The translations under genes and the position numbers were made by a program. The notes beneath the pieces were generated by a model that saw only the letters and a program-made list of their open reading frames with translations, searched no databases and was not told where the DNA came from. 64,000 nt of DNA from GCA-003244245 sp050699955 (GTDB lineage Bacteria > Actinomycetota > Actinomycetes > Mycobacteriales > Pseudonocardiaceae): positions 71,663 to 135,662 of the forward strand of contig JBOHGD010000006.1 of the NCBI GenBank assembly GCA_050699955.1, given 5' to 3'. Positions 52,999 through 62,963 of the stretch are shown piece after piece; position 1 is the first letter of the stretch; every line of letters starts with the position of its first letter.

Positions 52999-54326
52999 CG
53001 GCTGCCCTCCGCATCGGCCTGTTCGGTCCTGGTCAGCTGCAGTTCGGCGATGCGGTGGCCCTCCATTCGCGTCACGGTCAGTTGCCACCCGCCTGCCTCG
53101 ATCTCGTCGCCGGCGTCGGGAATGCGGCCCAGCTGCGCCAACACCAGCCCGGCCACCGTCTCGTAGTCACCCGGGGGCATCACGAAACCAGTGGTCTCGG
53201 CCAGCTCGTCGGCACGCAACAGCCCGGAGACGAGCCAGGTCCGCTCGCCGAGCCGGCGGCTCTGGGCCATCTCCATGCGATCGTGCTCGTCGCGGACGTC
53301 CCCGACGATCTCCTCGACCAGGTCTTCGAGGGTGACGATCCCCGCGGTGCCGCCGTACTCGTCGACCACGACCGCGAACTGCAAGCCCGAAGCCCGCAAC
53401 CGGTCGAGCAGTGCGTCGCCGTCCAGCGAGCTCGGCACGATGGGAACGGGCATGGCCACGGAACCGACGGTGATCTGGGGACGCTTGTCGGCCGATGCGA
53501 CGAAGGCCTGCTTCACGTGCACCGCGCCGAGGACATCGTCCAGGTCGCCCCCATAGACCGGAAACCGGGACCGGCCGGTGCTCCGGGCGGCGTTCACCAG
53601 GTCGAGCACGCTGTCTTGCGCCTGCAGTGTCACCACCTTGACCCGGGGGGTCATCAACTCGTCGGCAGTGCGCTCGCCGAATCGCAGCGAGCGGTACAGC
53701 AAGGTCGCCGTACCCTCGTCGAGTGTGCCCCGCTGGGCGCTGCTGCGGACCAGAGAGCCGAGCTCCTCCGGGGAACGGGCGGAACGCAGATCCTCAGCCG
53801 GTTCGACGCCGAGCCGTCGCACGATCCAGTTCGCCGACCCGTTCATCACAGTGATCAGCCAGCGGAATGCGGTGGAGAACGCGTGCAGAATCCCGGCGAC
53901 CTGCCGCGCGGTCTGCAGCGGTCGGGCCACCGCCAGGTTCTTGGGTACGAGCTCTCCGAACACCATGGACAGTACGGTGGCCAGTGTCAGGCCGATTCCC
54001 ATCGACGCCCCGCTCGCGATGTCCGAGGGTATCCCGATGGTTTCCAGACCGGGCCGGATCAGGTCGGCGATAGAGGGCTGGGCGAGGTAGCCGGTGAGCA
54101 GGGTGGTGATCGTGATGCCGACCTGGGCCCCGGACAGCTGAAACGACAGCGTGCTGTGCGCGTGCTTGATCTGCTGAGCACGACGGTCCCCGACCTGCTG
54201 CATGTGCGCATCGACGGTGCTGCGCTCCAGTGCGGTGAGGGCGAATTCCCCGGCCACACAGACGAATGTGCCTGCGGTCAACAGGAGCATCCCGAGCAGG
54301 CCCAGGATGCCGGTCAGAACATCCAT
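52995..54326 (-). CDS. CNNM/CorC-family membrane protein (upstream of pair)
   Basis: 443 residues: DUF21 membrane domain (TFVCVAGEFALTALERSTVDAH, GAQVGITITTLLTGYLAQPSIA, VFGELVPKNLAVA), CBS pair (MTPRVKVVTLQAQDSVLDLV, VVVDEYGGTAGIVTLEDLVEEIVGDV) and a C-terminal CorC_HlyC domain (LVSGLLRADELAETTGF, YETVAGLVLAQLGRIP). First of two overlapping paralogues that are likely to work as a heteromer. Confidence 0.92.
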   Translation of the reverse strand: MDVLTGILGLLGMLLLTAGTFVCVAGEFALTALERSTVDAHMQQVGDRRAQQIKHAHSTLSFQLSGAQVGITITTLLTGYLAQPSIADLIRPGLETIGIPSDIASGASMGIGLTLATVLSMVFGELVPKNLAVARPLQTARQVAGILHAFSTAFRWLITVMNGSANWIVRRLGVEPAEDLRSARSPEELGSLVRSSAQRGTLDEGTATLLYRSLRFGERTADELMTPRVKVVTLQAQDSVLDLVNAARSTGRSRFPVYGGDLDDVLGAVHVKQAFVASADKRPQITVGSVAMPVPIVPSSLDGDALLDRLRASGLQFAVVVDEYGGTAGIVTLEDLVEEIVGDVRDEHDRMEMAQSRRLGERTWLVSGLLRADELAETTGFVMPPGDYETVAGLVLAQLGRIPDAGDEIEAGGWQLTVTRMEGHRIAELQLTRTEQADAEGSR

Positions 54327-54617
54327 GTCATGCCGCCCAGGGAATGGCGGATCCGGGGCAGCCGGGCCAGCAGCCCGGCTCCGTACTGCAGCCAGGCGTC
54401 GATGCGGATGGCACCGAGTTCGTCACACTCCTCGCGGGGGTTCGCCCGATTCTTACCGACACCCGGCGGGCTGTCGAGTCGGCCGGCCCCTTCGAGACTG
54501 CATGGCACGGGGAGTCCGGTTACGGTATCCGATCATGGATCGGCGTCCTGGGTGACCGTGCTGCCACGGGCCGCCGAGTCGGCCGAGTCTGCTGGTTGCG
54601 CGACGAGGAGGGCTCAG

Positions 54618-54792
54618 ATGAGCACCGAGTTGGAGGGCAAGCGGGTACTGGTCACCTGTGGTTCGTCGGGCATTGGCCGGGGTGTACGCCGCGAGCAAAG
54701 CCGCGGTGCACGCGGTGGGGGAGACGTTGCGGCTGAAGCTGCAGCCTCAAGGCATGCGGGTCAGCACGGTGGCGCCGGTTTCGTGCACCTGA
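54618..54792 (+). pseudogene. Internally deleted short-chain dehydrogenase
   Basis: ATG 54618 starts STELEGKRVLVTCGSSGIGRG, the N-terminal SDR motif, and then jumps to another frame at VYAASKAAVHAVGETLRLKLQPQGMRVSTVAP, the active-site helix, ending in a stop at 54790. About 130 residues between the cofactor motif and the YxxxK motif are missing, and the C-terminus is cut. RBS GAGGAGGG is still present upstream. Confidence 0.8.
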
Positions 54793-54803
54793 GTTGCGGG
54801 TGC

Positions 54804-56243
54804 TCACCAGCCGGCGGGTAGCGGCCTACCCTCGGCGAAGCCGGCCGCCGACTGCACCCCGATCACGGCCCGATCGTGCAGTTCCGGCAAGGTGCGGGCA
54901 CCCGTGTAGGTGCACGCGCTACGCACGCCGGCACAGATGTGGTCCACCAGGTCCTCGACCCCGGGCCGGGCCGGGTCGAGGTACATCCGGGCGGTCGAGA
55001 TGCCCTCCTCGAACAAGGCCTTGCGGGCTCGGTCGAAGGTGTCCTCGTGAGTGGTGCGAGCGGCGACGGCGCGCTTGGATGCCATCCCGAAGGACTCTTT
55101 GTAGGGGCGGCCCTCCTGGTCGCGCCGCAGATCGCCGGGCGACTCGTGGGTACCTGCGAACCACGAGCCGATCATCACGTTCGCCGCCCCTGCGGCCAGC
55201 GCCAGCGCAACATCACGCGGATGACGCACGCCACCGTCGGCCCAGACGTGCCCGCCGGCGGCCCGAGCAGCGGCGGCGCACTCGGCCACCGCGGAGAACT
55301 GCGGCCTGCCGACCCCGGTGAGCATCCGGGTGGTGCACATCGCGCCCGGCCCCACACCCACCTTGACCACGTCGGCACCGGCCTCGACCAGGTCGCGGGT
55401 GCCTTGCGCGGACACCACGTTGCCGGCCACCACCGGAATGGTCGGCCGGCATCCCCGGATCGCGTGCAGCGCGTCAAGCATCTTGCGCTGGTGACCGTGC
55501 GCGGTGTCGACCACCAGTACATCAACCCGGGCAGCCAGGAGCGCCTCGGCCTTTGCGGCGACGTCCGAGTTCACCCCGACAGCGGCGCCCACCCGCAACC
55601 TGCCTTCGGCGTCCACCGCGGGGGAGTACAGCTCAGCGCGCAGCGCGCCGGTCCGGGTCAGTACACCCACCAGCCGGCCGTCGACGTCCACGGCCAATGC
55701 CAGTTCTTGACGGCGGTGCTGCAGCTCCTCGAAGATCTTGCGCGGCTGGGTGTCGGCGGGCACCACCACCAGGTCGGTCTGTGCGACGTCGGCAAGCCGG
55801 GTGAAGCGGTCCACTCCGGTCAGCTCGGCGTCGGTGACCAGCCCGACCGGACGGCCGTGCTCGTTGAGCACCGCCACCGCCCCGTGTGCGCGTTTGGGCA
55901 GCAGGTTGGCCGCATCGGCGACGGCGTCCTGCGGGCTCAGCGTGAGCGCCGTGTCCAGCACGAGATGCCGGGACTTCACCCACGCCACGGTCTCGGCGAC
56001 CACGGCCGGGTCCACGTCCTGCGGCAGCACCACCAGCCCGCCTCGCCGCGCCACCGTCTCCGCCATCCGGCGCCCCGCCACCGCGGTCATGTTGGCGACC
56101 ACGAGTGGGATCGTGGTGCCCGATTTGTCCAATGTTGATAGATCGACGTCGAACCGGGATGCCACGTCCGAGCGCGAGGGCAGGAGGAAGACGTCGTCGT
56201 AGGTGAGGTCGTGACCGGGCTTGTGGTCATCGAGAAAACGCAC
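54804..56243 (-). CDS. guaB1: GuaB1 family IMP dehydrogenase-related protein (GMP reductase)
   Basis: 479 residues from GTG 56243 (RFLDDHKPGHDLTYDDVFLLPSRSDV). CBS pair inserted at ~100-200, then GAAVGVNSD, VVDTAHGHQRKML, the active-site loop GVGPGAMCTTRMLTGVGRPQ with the catalytic Cys, and YKESFGMASKRAV. Close to mycobacterial GuaB1 (Rv1843c), for which GMP reductase activity has been reported; purine salvage. Confidence 0.9.
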   Translation of the reverse strand: MRFLDDHKPGHDLTYDDVFLLPSRSDVASRFDVDLSTLDKSGTTIPLVVANMTAVAGRRMAETVARRGGLVVLPQDVDPAVVAETVAWVKSRHLVLDTALTLSPQDAVADAANLLPKRAHGAVAVLNEHGRPVGLVTDAELTGVDRFTRLADVAQTDLVVVPADTQPRKIFEELQHRRQELALAVDVDGRLVGVLTRTGALRAELYSPAVDAEGRLRVGAAVGVNSDVAAKAEALLAARVDVLVVDTAHGHQRKMLDALHAIRGCRPTIPVVAGNVVSAQGTRDLVEAGADVVKVGVGPGAMCTTRMLTGVGRPQFSAVAECAAAARAAGGHVWADGGVRHPRDVALALAAGAANVMIGSWFAGTHESPGDLRRDQEGRPYKESFGMASKRAVAARTTHEDTFDRARKALFEEGISTARMYLDPARPGVEDLVDHICAGVRSACTYTGARTLPELHDRAVIGVQSAAGFAEGRPLPAGW

Positions 56244-56314
56244 GTCACGGACGGTACTCGTCGGCAACGCAAGCAACTGGGCCAGCGGGTTCTGAATGCG
56301 GGTTCGCCGGGTGG

Positions 56315-57190
56315 TCAGGCAGAGCGGCGCTTGGCGGTCTTGGCCGGGGACTTCGACGACGCGGACTCCGCCTCCGATGTCGACGTCCCCGACGCCGCGT
56401 CCGCTCGCTGGACTTTGGCCCGCTCGACGCTGGCCCGCAGGGCATCCACCAGATCGGTCCCGGGGACCTGCTCTGATCCAGCGGGCTCCGGTTCCTTCGG
56501 CCGGGTCGCTGCTGTCTCGGCGGACTTGGACGCGACCAGCTCCGCTACCGCCTCGGTGTAACGATCGGTGAAGGAATCCGGGTCGAAGTCGGTGGTCAGG
56601 CTCTCCACCAGGGTCTGCGCCATCTGCTTCTCCTGCGGACGCAGCTGCACATCGGTGGTGAGTACGTCGAACGCCGGCTCGCGGACCTCGTCGGGCCAGA
56701 GCATGGTCTGTACGATGATTACGTCATCGCGTACCCGCAGCGCCGCCAGGCTCTCCCGCTGTCGCAACGCGATCCGGCCGATGGCGATCCGATCGGTGTC
56801 CCGCAGGGCTTCCCGCAGCAACACGTAGGGCTTGACCGCCTTGGTGTCGGGTTCGACGTAGTAGGACCGGCCGAAGAGCACTGGGTCGATCTGCTCCGCA
56901 GGCACGAACTGCACGACGTCGATCTCGTGGCCGGTCGGTACCGCCAGCTCGTCGAGCTCCTCCTTGGTGACCCGGATAACGGTGCCGTCCGGCTGCTCGA
57001 CCGCCCGATCGATCTCGTCATAAGGCACCTCCTCGCCGCACACCTCGCAGACTCGCTTGTACCGGATCCGGCCACCATCGGCGTCATGCACCTGATGGAA
57101 CCGGATGTCGTGCTCCTGGGTGGCGGTGTAGAGCCGCACCGGGATGGTCACCATCCCGAACGCCACCGAGCCCTTCCATACCGAGCGCAT
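56315..57190 (-). CDS. ku: Ku protein of bacterial non-homologous end joining
   Basis: 291 residues: MRSVWKGSVAFGMVTIPVRLYTATQEHDIRFHQVHD and RVCEVCGEEVPYDEIDRAVE are the bacterial Ku start; YYVEPD, PYVLLREAL and QTMLWPDEVREPAF follow. The C-terminal ~60 residues are Ser/Ala/Lys-rich (KSPAKTAKRR), a DNA-binding tail. No ligD gene is next to it. Confidence 0.95.
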   Translation of the reverse strand: MRSVWKGSVAFGMVTIPVRLYTATQEHDIRFHQVHDADGGRIRYKRVCEVCGEEVPYDEIDRAVEQPDGTVIRVTKEELDELAVPTGHEIDVVQFVPAEQIDPVLFGRSYYVEPDTKAVKPYVLLREALRDTDRIAIGRIALRQRESLAALRVRDDVIIVQTMLWPDEVREPAFDVLTTDVQLRPQEKQMAQTLVESLTTDFDPDSFTDRYTEAVAELVASKSAETAATRPKEPEPAGSEQVPGTDLVDALRASVERAKVQRADAASGTSTSEAESASSKSPAKTAKRRSA

Positions 57191-57247
57191 GCGCCACCAC
57201 TCCTCTCTCCTTTCGATGGAACCCGAGTCCGCCGGGTTTCGCCACCC

Positions 57248-58363
57248 TCAGCAGAGGTCGATGGCATAGCTGAAGTGCTGCTTGTGCACCGTCCATCGAC
57301 CCGGGGACGGCTCAGCGCCTGCCACCCGCACGGTGAGGCGCAGCGAGTGCAGGGGGACCGGATCACCACCTGCGAGCTGTTCCCGAAGCAGTGTCATCGC
57401 CCCCGGGTGGCCATAACCCGCAATCCGGTTGCGGTCGACCAGCGCGACGCCGCCGGCCACCGGGTCATGCAGGCCGGGCACGATGATCGGCTTGGGGGAC
57501 AGCTTCAGCACGGCCAGCGGATGGGGTTGCTCGAGCGCCAGCCGGGTTGGCCATCCCTCGGGTGGCGAACCGACCGGACCGCCGTCGACCGGCGACGTGG
57601 CCAGCACGGACTGCAACCGCTGCTCCTGCGCCTCGGTTGCCCAGCCGGTCAGTACGGTGCCGACCCCTTCCCACAGGAAGGTGCCGGACGGGGCGGCGTG
57701 CGGTCCCCGCAACCGTACGAATCCGCAGGCCCGCACCGAACGGCTCACCAGTTCGGCACCGCGCCGCTCGAAGGCCACCGACAGTTCGACCGCGGGGCGC
57801 AACGCGAGCGGCACGACCAGCACCCCACCATCGACAAGCTGGTCAAGCCAGTGCGGAGACAGGTCGTCGACCCCGACGGTGACGTGCACCCGGTCGAAAG
57901 GTGCCTCGTCCGGTGCACCCAACCAGCCATCACCGGAGCGCACCGTGACCTCGGGCCAACACTCGGCAAGCCGGTCGGCCGCGCTGTGCGCCAGCACCGC
58001 GTCCAGCTCCATGGTCACCACCCGTCCCAACGGCCGGACCATCCCGGTGATCAGCGCCGCGGTATAGCCGCTGGCAGTGCCGATCTCCAAGACCTGATGG
58101 CCCGGTCTGGCGCCGAGCTGCTCCAGCATCAGCGCGACCATGCTCGGTTGGCTGATCGTGCTGGTCGGCCTGCCTCGGTGGTCGGCGGTGAGTACCAGAG
58201 CGCGGTCTGCGTAGGCGTCATCCGGTGCGGTGCCCTCCGGGACGAACTGGGAACGGGGTACCGCAGCGAAAGTGGCGATCGCCTGGGCCGAGCGCAGCGT
58301 TCCGTTGGCCCGTAGCGCGGACACCAGCCGCTGACGGCGCACCCGGTCACTTACCGTCGCCAT
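57248..58363 (-). CDS. Protein-L-isoaspartate methyltransferase-like protein
   Basis: 371 residues. PIMT core: SQFVPEG, STISQPSMVALMLEQL, VLEIGTASGYTAALI, VTVRSGDGWLG and PFDRVHVTVGVDDLS. A C-terminal extension of ~170 residues is added to the usual ~210-residue PIMT; this longer form is common in actinomycetes, sometimes in peptide natural-product pathways, but no such pathway is seen here. Upstream frame to 58468 lacks family sequence. Confidence 0.85.
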   Translation of the reverse strand: MATVSDRVRRQRLVSALRANGTLRSAQAIATFAAVPRSQFVPEGTAPDDAYADRALVLTADHRGRPTSTISQPSMVALMLEQLGARPGHQVLEIGTASGYTAALITGMVRPLGRVVTMELDAVLAHSAADRLAECWPEVTVRSGDGWLGAPDEAPFDRVHVTVGVDDLSPHWLDQLVDGGVLVVPLALRPAVELSVAFERRGAELVSRSVRACGFVRLRGPHAAPSGTFLWEGVGTVLTGWATEAQEQRLQSVLATSPVDGGPVGSPPEGWPTRLALEQPHPLAVLKLSPKPIIVPGLHDPVAGGVALVDRNRIAGYGHPGAMTLLREQLAGGDPVPLHSLRLTVRVAGAEPSPGRWTVHKQHFSYAIDLC

Positions 58364-58521
58364 CGTCACATCGTGCTCTCCGCGGCCCGGTTCGCGCATC
58401 ATCGGTGCCGGCTCGGTGACCGCGGTACCAGCGGACCCTCGCTGCATGGCAGCCTCGTGTCGGGCCATCGGGCAGGTTGAATGGCGACCTGGCCCCGCAC
58501 GCCGTTGGGAGGAGACCCCCT

Positions 58522-60360
58522 GTGGGTGGATTCGTAACCCTGGTGGGGACGGTGTTGTCCCTGCTGCACGGCATTGCCGGGCCCTCGGTGTGCCCGGGGG
58601 ACTGGGTCTGGACGGTCACTGCAGCGGGCGTCCTGCTGGCTGTCCCGCCGGTACTGGCTGCGGCTGTGATCGCTCTGGTGCGGCGGGTGCGGGGCAACCG
58701 TTATTCCGGGGCGACGGTGCTGTTGTTCGCCCTGCTGGGCATCACCGGGACCGGGGTGATACCCCTGCTCGGCTTCACCGGGATCGCCACCACGCTGCAT
58801 CGGGCCGCACTCGGGATCGGCTCCTCTGGGCTGACCCGGCGTGAGGTGACTACTCTGCACGATGCCTATTGCTTCCTGCCGCCACAGGCCGGCTACCTCG
58901 GCGGCGGCCGATCGGTGTCCGACGCGCTGACCGAGCTGCCCGGGCCGGACTGGCTGCTCGCCGGGCGCGCAGTTGTGCTGCTGGTGGCCGCGCCCGCGCT
59001 GGCACTGCTGCTGACGTGGATCCTGGCGCGGCTGGCCGTGCGCCGTGGGCCTGCGTGGCCGGCCCTCCTGCTGTGGGTGCCGTTCCTCGGCTTGCTGGCC
59101 GGCACCCTGCGGCTCAACGAGGGCGTGGTCGGCCAGCTGTGGGTGGGCTACATCGCGGGTATCGTGCCTGGCCTGTTTCTGTTGCTACTCATCGGCCGAC
59201 CTGGGTGGAGCGTGGTCCGCCGCAGCGAGGCACTGTCGCAGCCACCGCCGGAGCAGGCTTCCTCGCGGCAGCAGCCGGTGCTCGCGGAACCTCCGATACC
59301 TCAGGAGCGGCCGGTGCCGCCGCCACCACGACCCGCGCCCACCCGGGCGCTGCCGCCGCAGGTTCCCGGCCTGCCACCGACCCGGCAGGTGCCCGGTGTA
59401 CCGAGCTCAGCAGCACCACTGGCTGCCGACCCCGGTCGGTTGCCTCCCACGCTGGCGGCCCGGGTGCCCGGAGCGGGAGTTGCGCTGCCGCCCAACAGTC
59501 GAGATCGTGCTGGTGACAGCCGGTTTCGGCGGTTGCGCCAGCTGGGGGAGGGCGGTTTCGGTGATGTGTGGCTGGCCATGGACAGCGCCCTGGACCGTGA
59601 GGTGGCGATCAAGGTGGCTCGCGCTCCTGACCCGGACACCGAGCGTCGGATCCGCCGCGAGGCGCGGGCACTCGCCGCCGTGGACCACCCGCACTGCGTG
59701 CGCGTGTACGACATCCTGTCCGGCATCGATGACCTGCCCGGCCTGGCGATCGTCATGGAGTACCTGCCAGGGCCTTCGCTGGCCCAGCAGGTGGGTGGGC
59801 AGGGACTGCTGTCGGACACCGCGGGAGCGCATCTGTGGTCCACCCTCGCCGGTGCGCTGGCCGCCGCCCACGACCGCGGTGTGCTGCACCGGGACGTCAA
59901 ACCGTCCAATGTCATCATCGACGACGCGGGCCGGGCGCACCTGATCGACTTCGGGATCGCGCGCACCGCCCGGGACCCGACGATGACCGCCACCGGCATC
60001 GTCATCGGCACTCCTGACTTTCTCTCCCCGGAGGTCGCCGCGGGCGGTGTCGCCGATCCCAGGACGGATTCCTGGCAGCTCGCGGCCACGGTCAGTTATG
60101 CACTGTGCGGGCACCCACCGCGCGGGTACCGGGACAGTCCGGTGGCCGCCCTGCAGGCGGCCGCGGACCGGGAACCTGCGACGCGGCTGCCGGAGCGTTC
60201 GGCGCACCGCGGGCTGCTGCACCGGGCGTTGCACCCCGATCCTCGGCAACGGCCGACGCTCGCAGAGGTGCATGCCGGCCTGACCGGATGGTTGGCCCGC
60301 ACCGGACGCCCAGCTGAAGGGCCGGTCACCCGCATGCTCGCCGTGCCCCCGCATACCTGA
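58522..60360 (+). CDS. Ser/Thr protein kinase with an N-terminal membrane domain
   Basis: 612 residues. Residues 1-~240 hold about five hydrophobic segments (FVTLVGTVLSLLHGIAG, AAGVLLAVPPVLAAAVIALV, VLLFALLGITGTGVIPLLGF, AVVLLVAAPALALLLTWILA, LLLWVPFLGLLAGTLRL), then a Pro-rich linker, then a C-terminal kinase domain (QLGEGGFGDVW, VAIKVA, HRDVKPSN, DFGIA). This is the reverse of the usual PknB order. GTG 58522 follows GGGAGGAG. Confidence 0.88.
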   Translation: MGGFVTLVGTVLSLLHGIAGPSVCPGDWVWTVTAAGVLLAVPPVLAAAVIALVRRVRGNRYSGATVLLFALLGITGTGVIPLLGFTGIATTLHRAALGIGSSGLTRREVTTLHDAYCFLPPQAGYLGGGRSVSDALTELPGPDWLLAGRAVVLLVAAPALALLLTWILARLAVRRGPAWPALLLWVPFLGLLAGTLRLNEGVVGQLWVGYIAGIVPGLFLLLLIGRPGWSVVRRSEALSQPPPEQASSRQQPVLAEPPIPQERPVPPPPRPAPTRALPPQVPGLPPTRQVPGVPSSAAPLAADPGRLPPTLAARVPGAGVALPPNSRDRAGDSRFRRLRQLGEGGFGDVWLAMDSALDREVAIKVARAPDPDTERRIRREARALAAVDHPHCVRVYDILSGIDDLPGLAIVMEYLPGPSLAQQVGGQGLLSDTAGAHLWSTLAGALAAAHDRGVLHRDVKPSNVIIDDAGRAHLIDFGIARTARDPTMTATGIVIGTPDFLSPEVAAGGVADPRTDSWQLAATVSYALCGHPPRGYRDSPVAALQAAADREPATRLPERSAHRGLLHRALHPDPRQRPTLAEVHAGLTGWLARTGRPAEGPVTRMLAVPPHT

Positions 60361-60539
60361 GCCTGCCCACAGCATGAACTCGGCGCGCCGAGGAGGAAAC
60401 GTCTCCTGATACATGCACAGACCACGTCACCCGACGCGCTCCCCCCGCGCAGCGGCGCCGCCGTGCTGGTTGCGGTCGGCGCTGTGGTGAGGGCGCTGGC
60501 GGCTGGGACGTTGACAGTGGTGCGGGTTAGCAGCCGCCG

Positions 60540-61469
60540 ATGACGCCCCGGGGGTTGTTCGTCGGCCTGGCCACCCTCGATCTGGTGCACCGGGTGGACC
60601 GGCAGCCCGGTGTGAACGAAAAAATCGTCGCCCGACGCTCGGACATCGCGGCCGGGGGACCGGCAGCCACCGCAGCCGTCACGTTTCATGCCCTCGGTGG
60701 GCGCAGCGTGCTGCTTTCCGCGCTCGGGCCCGGCCCGATCGGCCGGTTGGCGACGGGGGAACTAAGCGGATCCGGAGTGCGGGTCGTCGATGTCTGGGCT
60801 GCCGGGGCCGACCTCAGTATCTCGGCGATCACCGTGCTGGAGGGCAGCGGCGAGCGGTCCGTGGTCTCCCGCAATGCCCGGGATGTGACCGCGGTGGTGC
60901 CCGCCGACCTGCCCGTACTGGTCGGCGACACGGACGTGGTCCTGGTCGATGGGCACCACCCGGCGCTGGCTGTCGCCGCCGCCATGGTCGCCCGTACCTC
61001 TGGTGTCCCAGTGGTGCTGGACTGTGGCAGTGCCAAGCCGGTCTACACCGAGGTCGTGCCGCTCGCCGACGCCGTGGTGTGCTCCGCCGGATTCACCACC
61101 GGGGGGCTTCGGGGTTTCGACGCGGTCTGCGCCGCGTTGCTGGGCGAGGGTGCCCGGCTGGTGGCGATGACCGACGGCGCCGCGCCGGTGCGCTGGCGGA
61201 CCCCGCAAGGTGCGGGCTTCGTCGAGGTCCCGCAGGTTGCCGTCCGCGACACCCTGGGTGCCGGTGACGTGCTGCACGGGGCGGTCGCCTTTGCCCGGGC
61301 GTGCGGTATCCGCGATCCCGAGCGAAGCCTCGGCTTCGGTGTCGCGGTCGCCGCACTGCGCGTGCAGCACGTCGGCCCACGAACCTGGCGCGACGATGCC
61401 GGCCTGCGCGCCCTGGTCGAGGGGCTGCGCCGACCCCGTGACCTTCGCCGACCTCGCGGCAAAGCCTGA
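60540..61469 (+). CDS. PfkB-family sugar/nucleoside kinase
   Basis: 309 residues: GLATLDLVHRVDRQPGVNEKI and AAGGPAATAAVTFHALGG at the N-terminus; VRDTLGAGDVLHGAVAFA is the C-terminal PfkB signature with the catalytic Asp. Ribokinase-like enzyme; substrate unknown. The 3' end overlaps the next frame by 32 bases. Confidence 0.9.
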   Translation: MTPRGLFVGLATLDLVHRVDRQPGVNEKIVARRSDIAAGGPAATAAVTFHALGGRSVLLSALGPGPIGRLATGELSGSGVRVVDVWAAGADLSISAITVLEGSGERSVVSRNARDVTAVVPADLPVLVGDTDVVLVDGHHPALAVAAAMVARTSGVPVVLDCGSAKPVYTEVVPLADAVVCSAGFTTGGLRGFDAVCAALLGEGARLVAMTDGAAPVRWRTPQGAGFVEVPQVAVRDTLGAGDVLHGAVAFARACGIRDPERSLGFGVAVAALRVQHVGPRTWRDDAGLRALVEGLRRPRDLRRPRGKA

Positions 61470-61728
61470 CGGTCTCGCGGAATGCGGAACGTGGCGCATT
61501 CTCGGCATCACCGGTGGTCCGGGCAGCGGCAAGTCGACGCTTGCGGCAGCGCTCGGCGAGGCGCTGGGGCATCGGGTCCGCGTGGTGGGGATGGACGGCT
61601 TCCACCTCGCACATGCTGAACTGGTCCGCCTCGGGAGCGTGGACCGCAAGGGCGCACCAGACACATTCGACGTCCGAGGCTTCGTCGCTCTGCTGGTCCG
61701 GCTGCGCGAGAACGTAACGCCCGTCTGA
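61438..61728 (+). pseudogene. Truncated nucleoside/pantothenate-kinase-like gene
   Basis: From GTG 61438, 96 residues: ILGITGGPGSGKSTLAAAL is a Walker A motif, followed by VVGMDGFHLAHAELVRLG and RKGAPDTFDVRGFVALL, typical of the uridine kinase/'nucleoside kinase' group (~210-230 residues). The frame then ends after LRENVTPV; more than half of the enzyme, including the lid and base-binding parts, is missing. It overlaps the PfkB gene end. Confidence 0.78.
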
Positions 61729-61817
61729 TCGCGGGATCGCGGTGCCACGCGGATCTCATCGTCGGCCGGGCCATCCGCAGTGATCGACAGGCTGGTCAGC
61801 GCGATACGCCGGTGGGT

Positions 61818-62552
61818 TCAGCTGTGCAAAGTCGATCCGGGGTCGGGTGGTTCGCCGCCGATGCGGGTGACGATCTCGTGTGCGACGGAGCGGAGCTTGA
61901 TGTTGCGGTGGTGCGAGGCGCGGCGGAGGATCTCGAAAGCGTCAGTGGCAGTGCACCGGTTCTGGCCCATGATGATGCCGATGGCCTGGTCGATGACGGT
62001 GCGTGAGGCGAGGGCCGCTTCGAGGTGGTGGGTGAGCTCGACCTGGTCGGTCAGTCGCACAGCTAGGCGAAGCACCCGAGATACTTCCTCGCCGAGGTCC
62101 TCTGCTCGTTGTTGCCGTTCGGTGGTGAACATCGCCGGCTGTCGTGCGTAGAAGTTCAGCGCCCCGCGCACCCCTGGACCACCGATCAGCGGGATCGACA
62201 GGGCTGAGGCGATCCCGTGGGCAAGGGCATCGAGGCGGTAGGCGCCCCAGCGGTCATCGGTGGCGAGATCGCTGATGGACACGGTGACGCTGGTGCGCAT
62301 GGAGGTGAGGCAGGGCCCGTTGTGGTGGCCGTACTGCACCTCATCGAGGCCCACGGCGTAGGCGTCGCTGCTGGCCACGGTCAGCGGGCTGCCCTCACGG
62401 TCCATGGTGATCCCGCAGGACAGGTCGGGTGCTACGGCGCTGGCGGCGTAGCGCGCCAGCTCGTTGAGGAACTCGGTGATGTGGTCGGTTTCGATGAGCA
62501 GTTGCTGCAGCTCGAAGGCGGCGGTAGCGTGCTCGAGGGTATGGTCCTGCAT
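61818..62552 (-). CDS. GAF-ANTAR regulator
   Basis: 244 residues from ATG 62552 (QDHTLEHATAAFELQQLL). GAF sensor at ~10-160 (FLNELARYAASAVAPDLSCGITM, GPCLTSMRTSVTVSISDL, GVRGALNFYARQPAMFT) and an ANTAR RNA-binding domain at the end (VIDQAIGIIMGQNRCTATDAFEILRRASHHRNIKLRSVAHEIV). ANTAR proteins act as antiterminators on paired hairpins. The frame is open to 62681. Confidence 0.88.
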   Translation of the reverse strand: MQDHTLEHATAAFELQQLLIETDHITEFLNELARYAASAVAPDLSCGITMDREGSPLTVASSDAYAVGLDEVQYGHHNGPCLTSMRTSVTVSISDLATDDRWGAYRLDALAHGIASALSIPLIGGPGVRGALNFYARQPAMFTTERQQRAEDLGEEVSRVLRLAVRLTDQVELTHHLEAALASRTVIDQAIGIIMGQNRCTATDAFEILRRASHHRNIKLRSVAHEIVTRIGGEPPDPGSTLHS

Positions 62553-62963
62553 TGGACCCGTGCCGATCTCGGAGCGGCGACCCCGGGTTGGGCTCTCGTC
62601 GTAGATGGCACGCCACTGGCTGGCGGCTAGAATCACCTCCGACGTCACCCACTGTCGCATGCCAGTGTGGGCACGGTCCACCCGGCCCCCGAGTCTGCTA
62701 CATTTCTATCACGGTCCGGAAGCGCGGCCAGCCCACATCGACTCATTTTTGTGTGGAGTGATATGCCGCCGGACTGTTTCTTCCGCGGGGTGTGCTTGAC
62801 CGAGCGCCGGTGAAGGTTCGTCCGAGACAGCGGCTACCGGGCACCGTGACAGTCTGCCGCGACCACCTGGAGCTCTACCTCGTGCGTTACCCGTCGGGCA
62901 GGTCAGCGGGCCGTCACCAGATGGGGTTACTGCACCGCTCGTCGCACGTTCGGAGGTGTTCGT

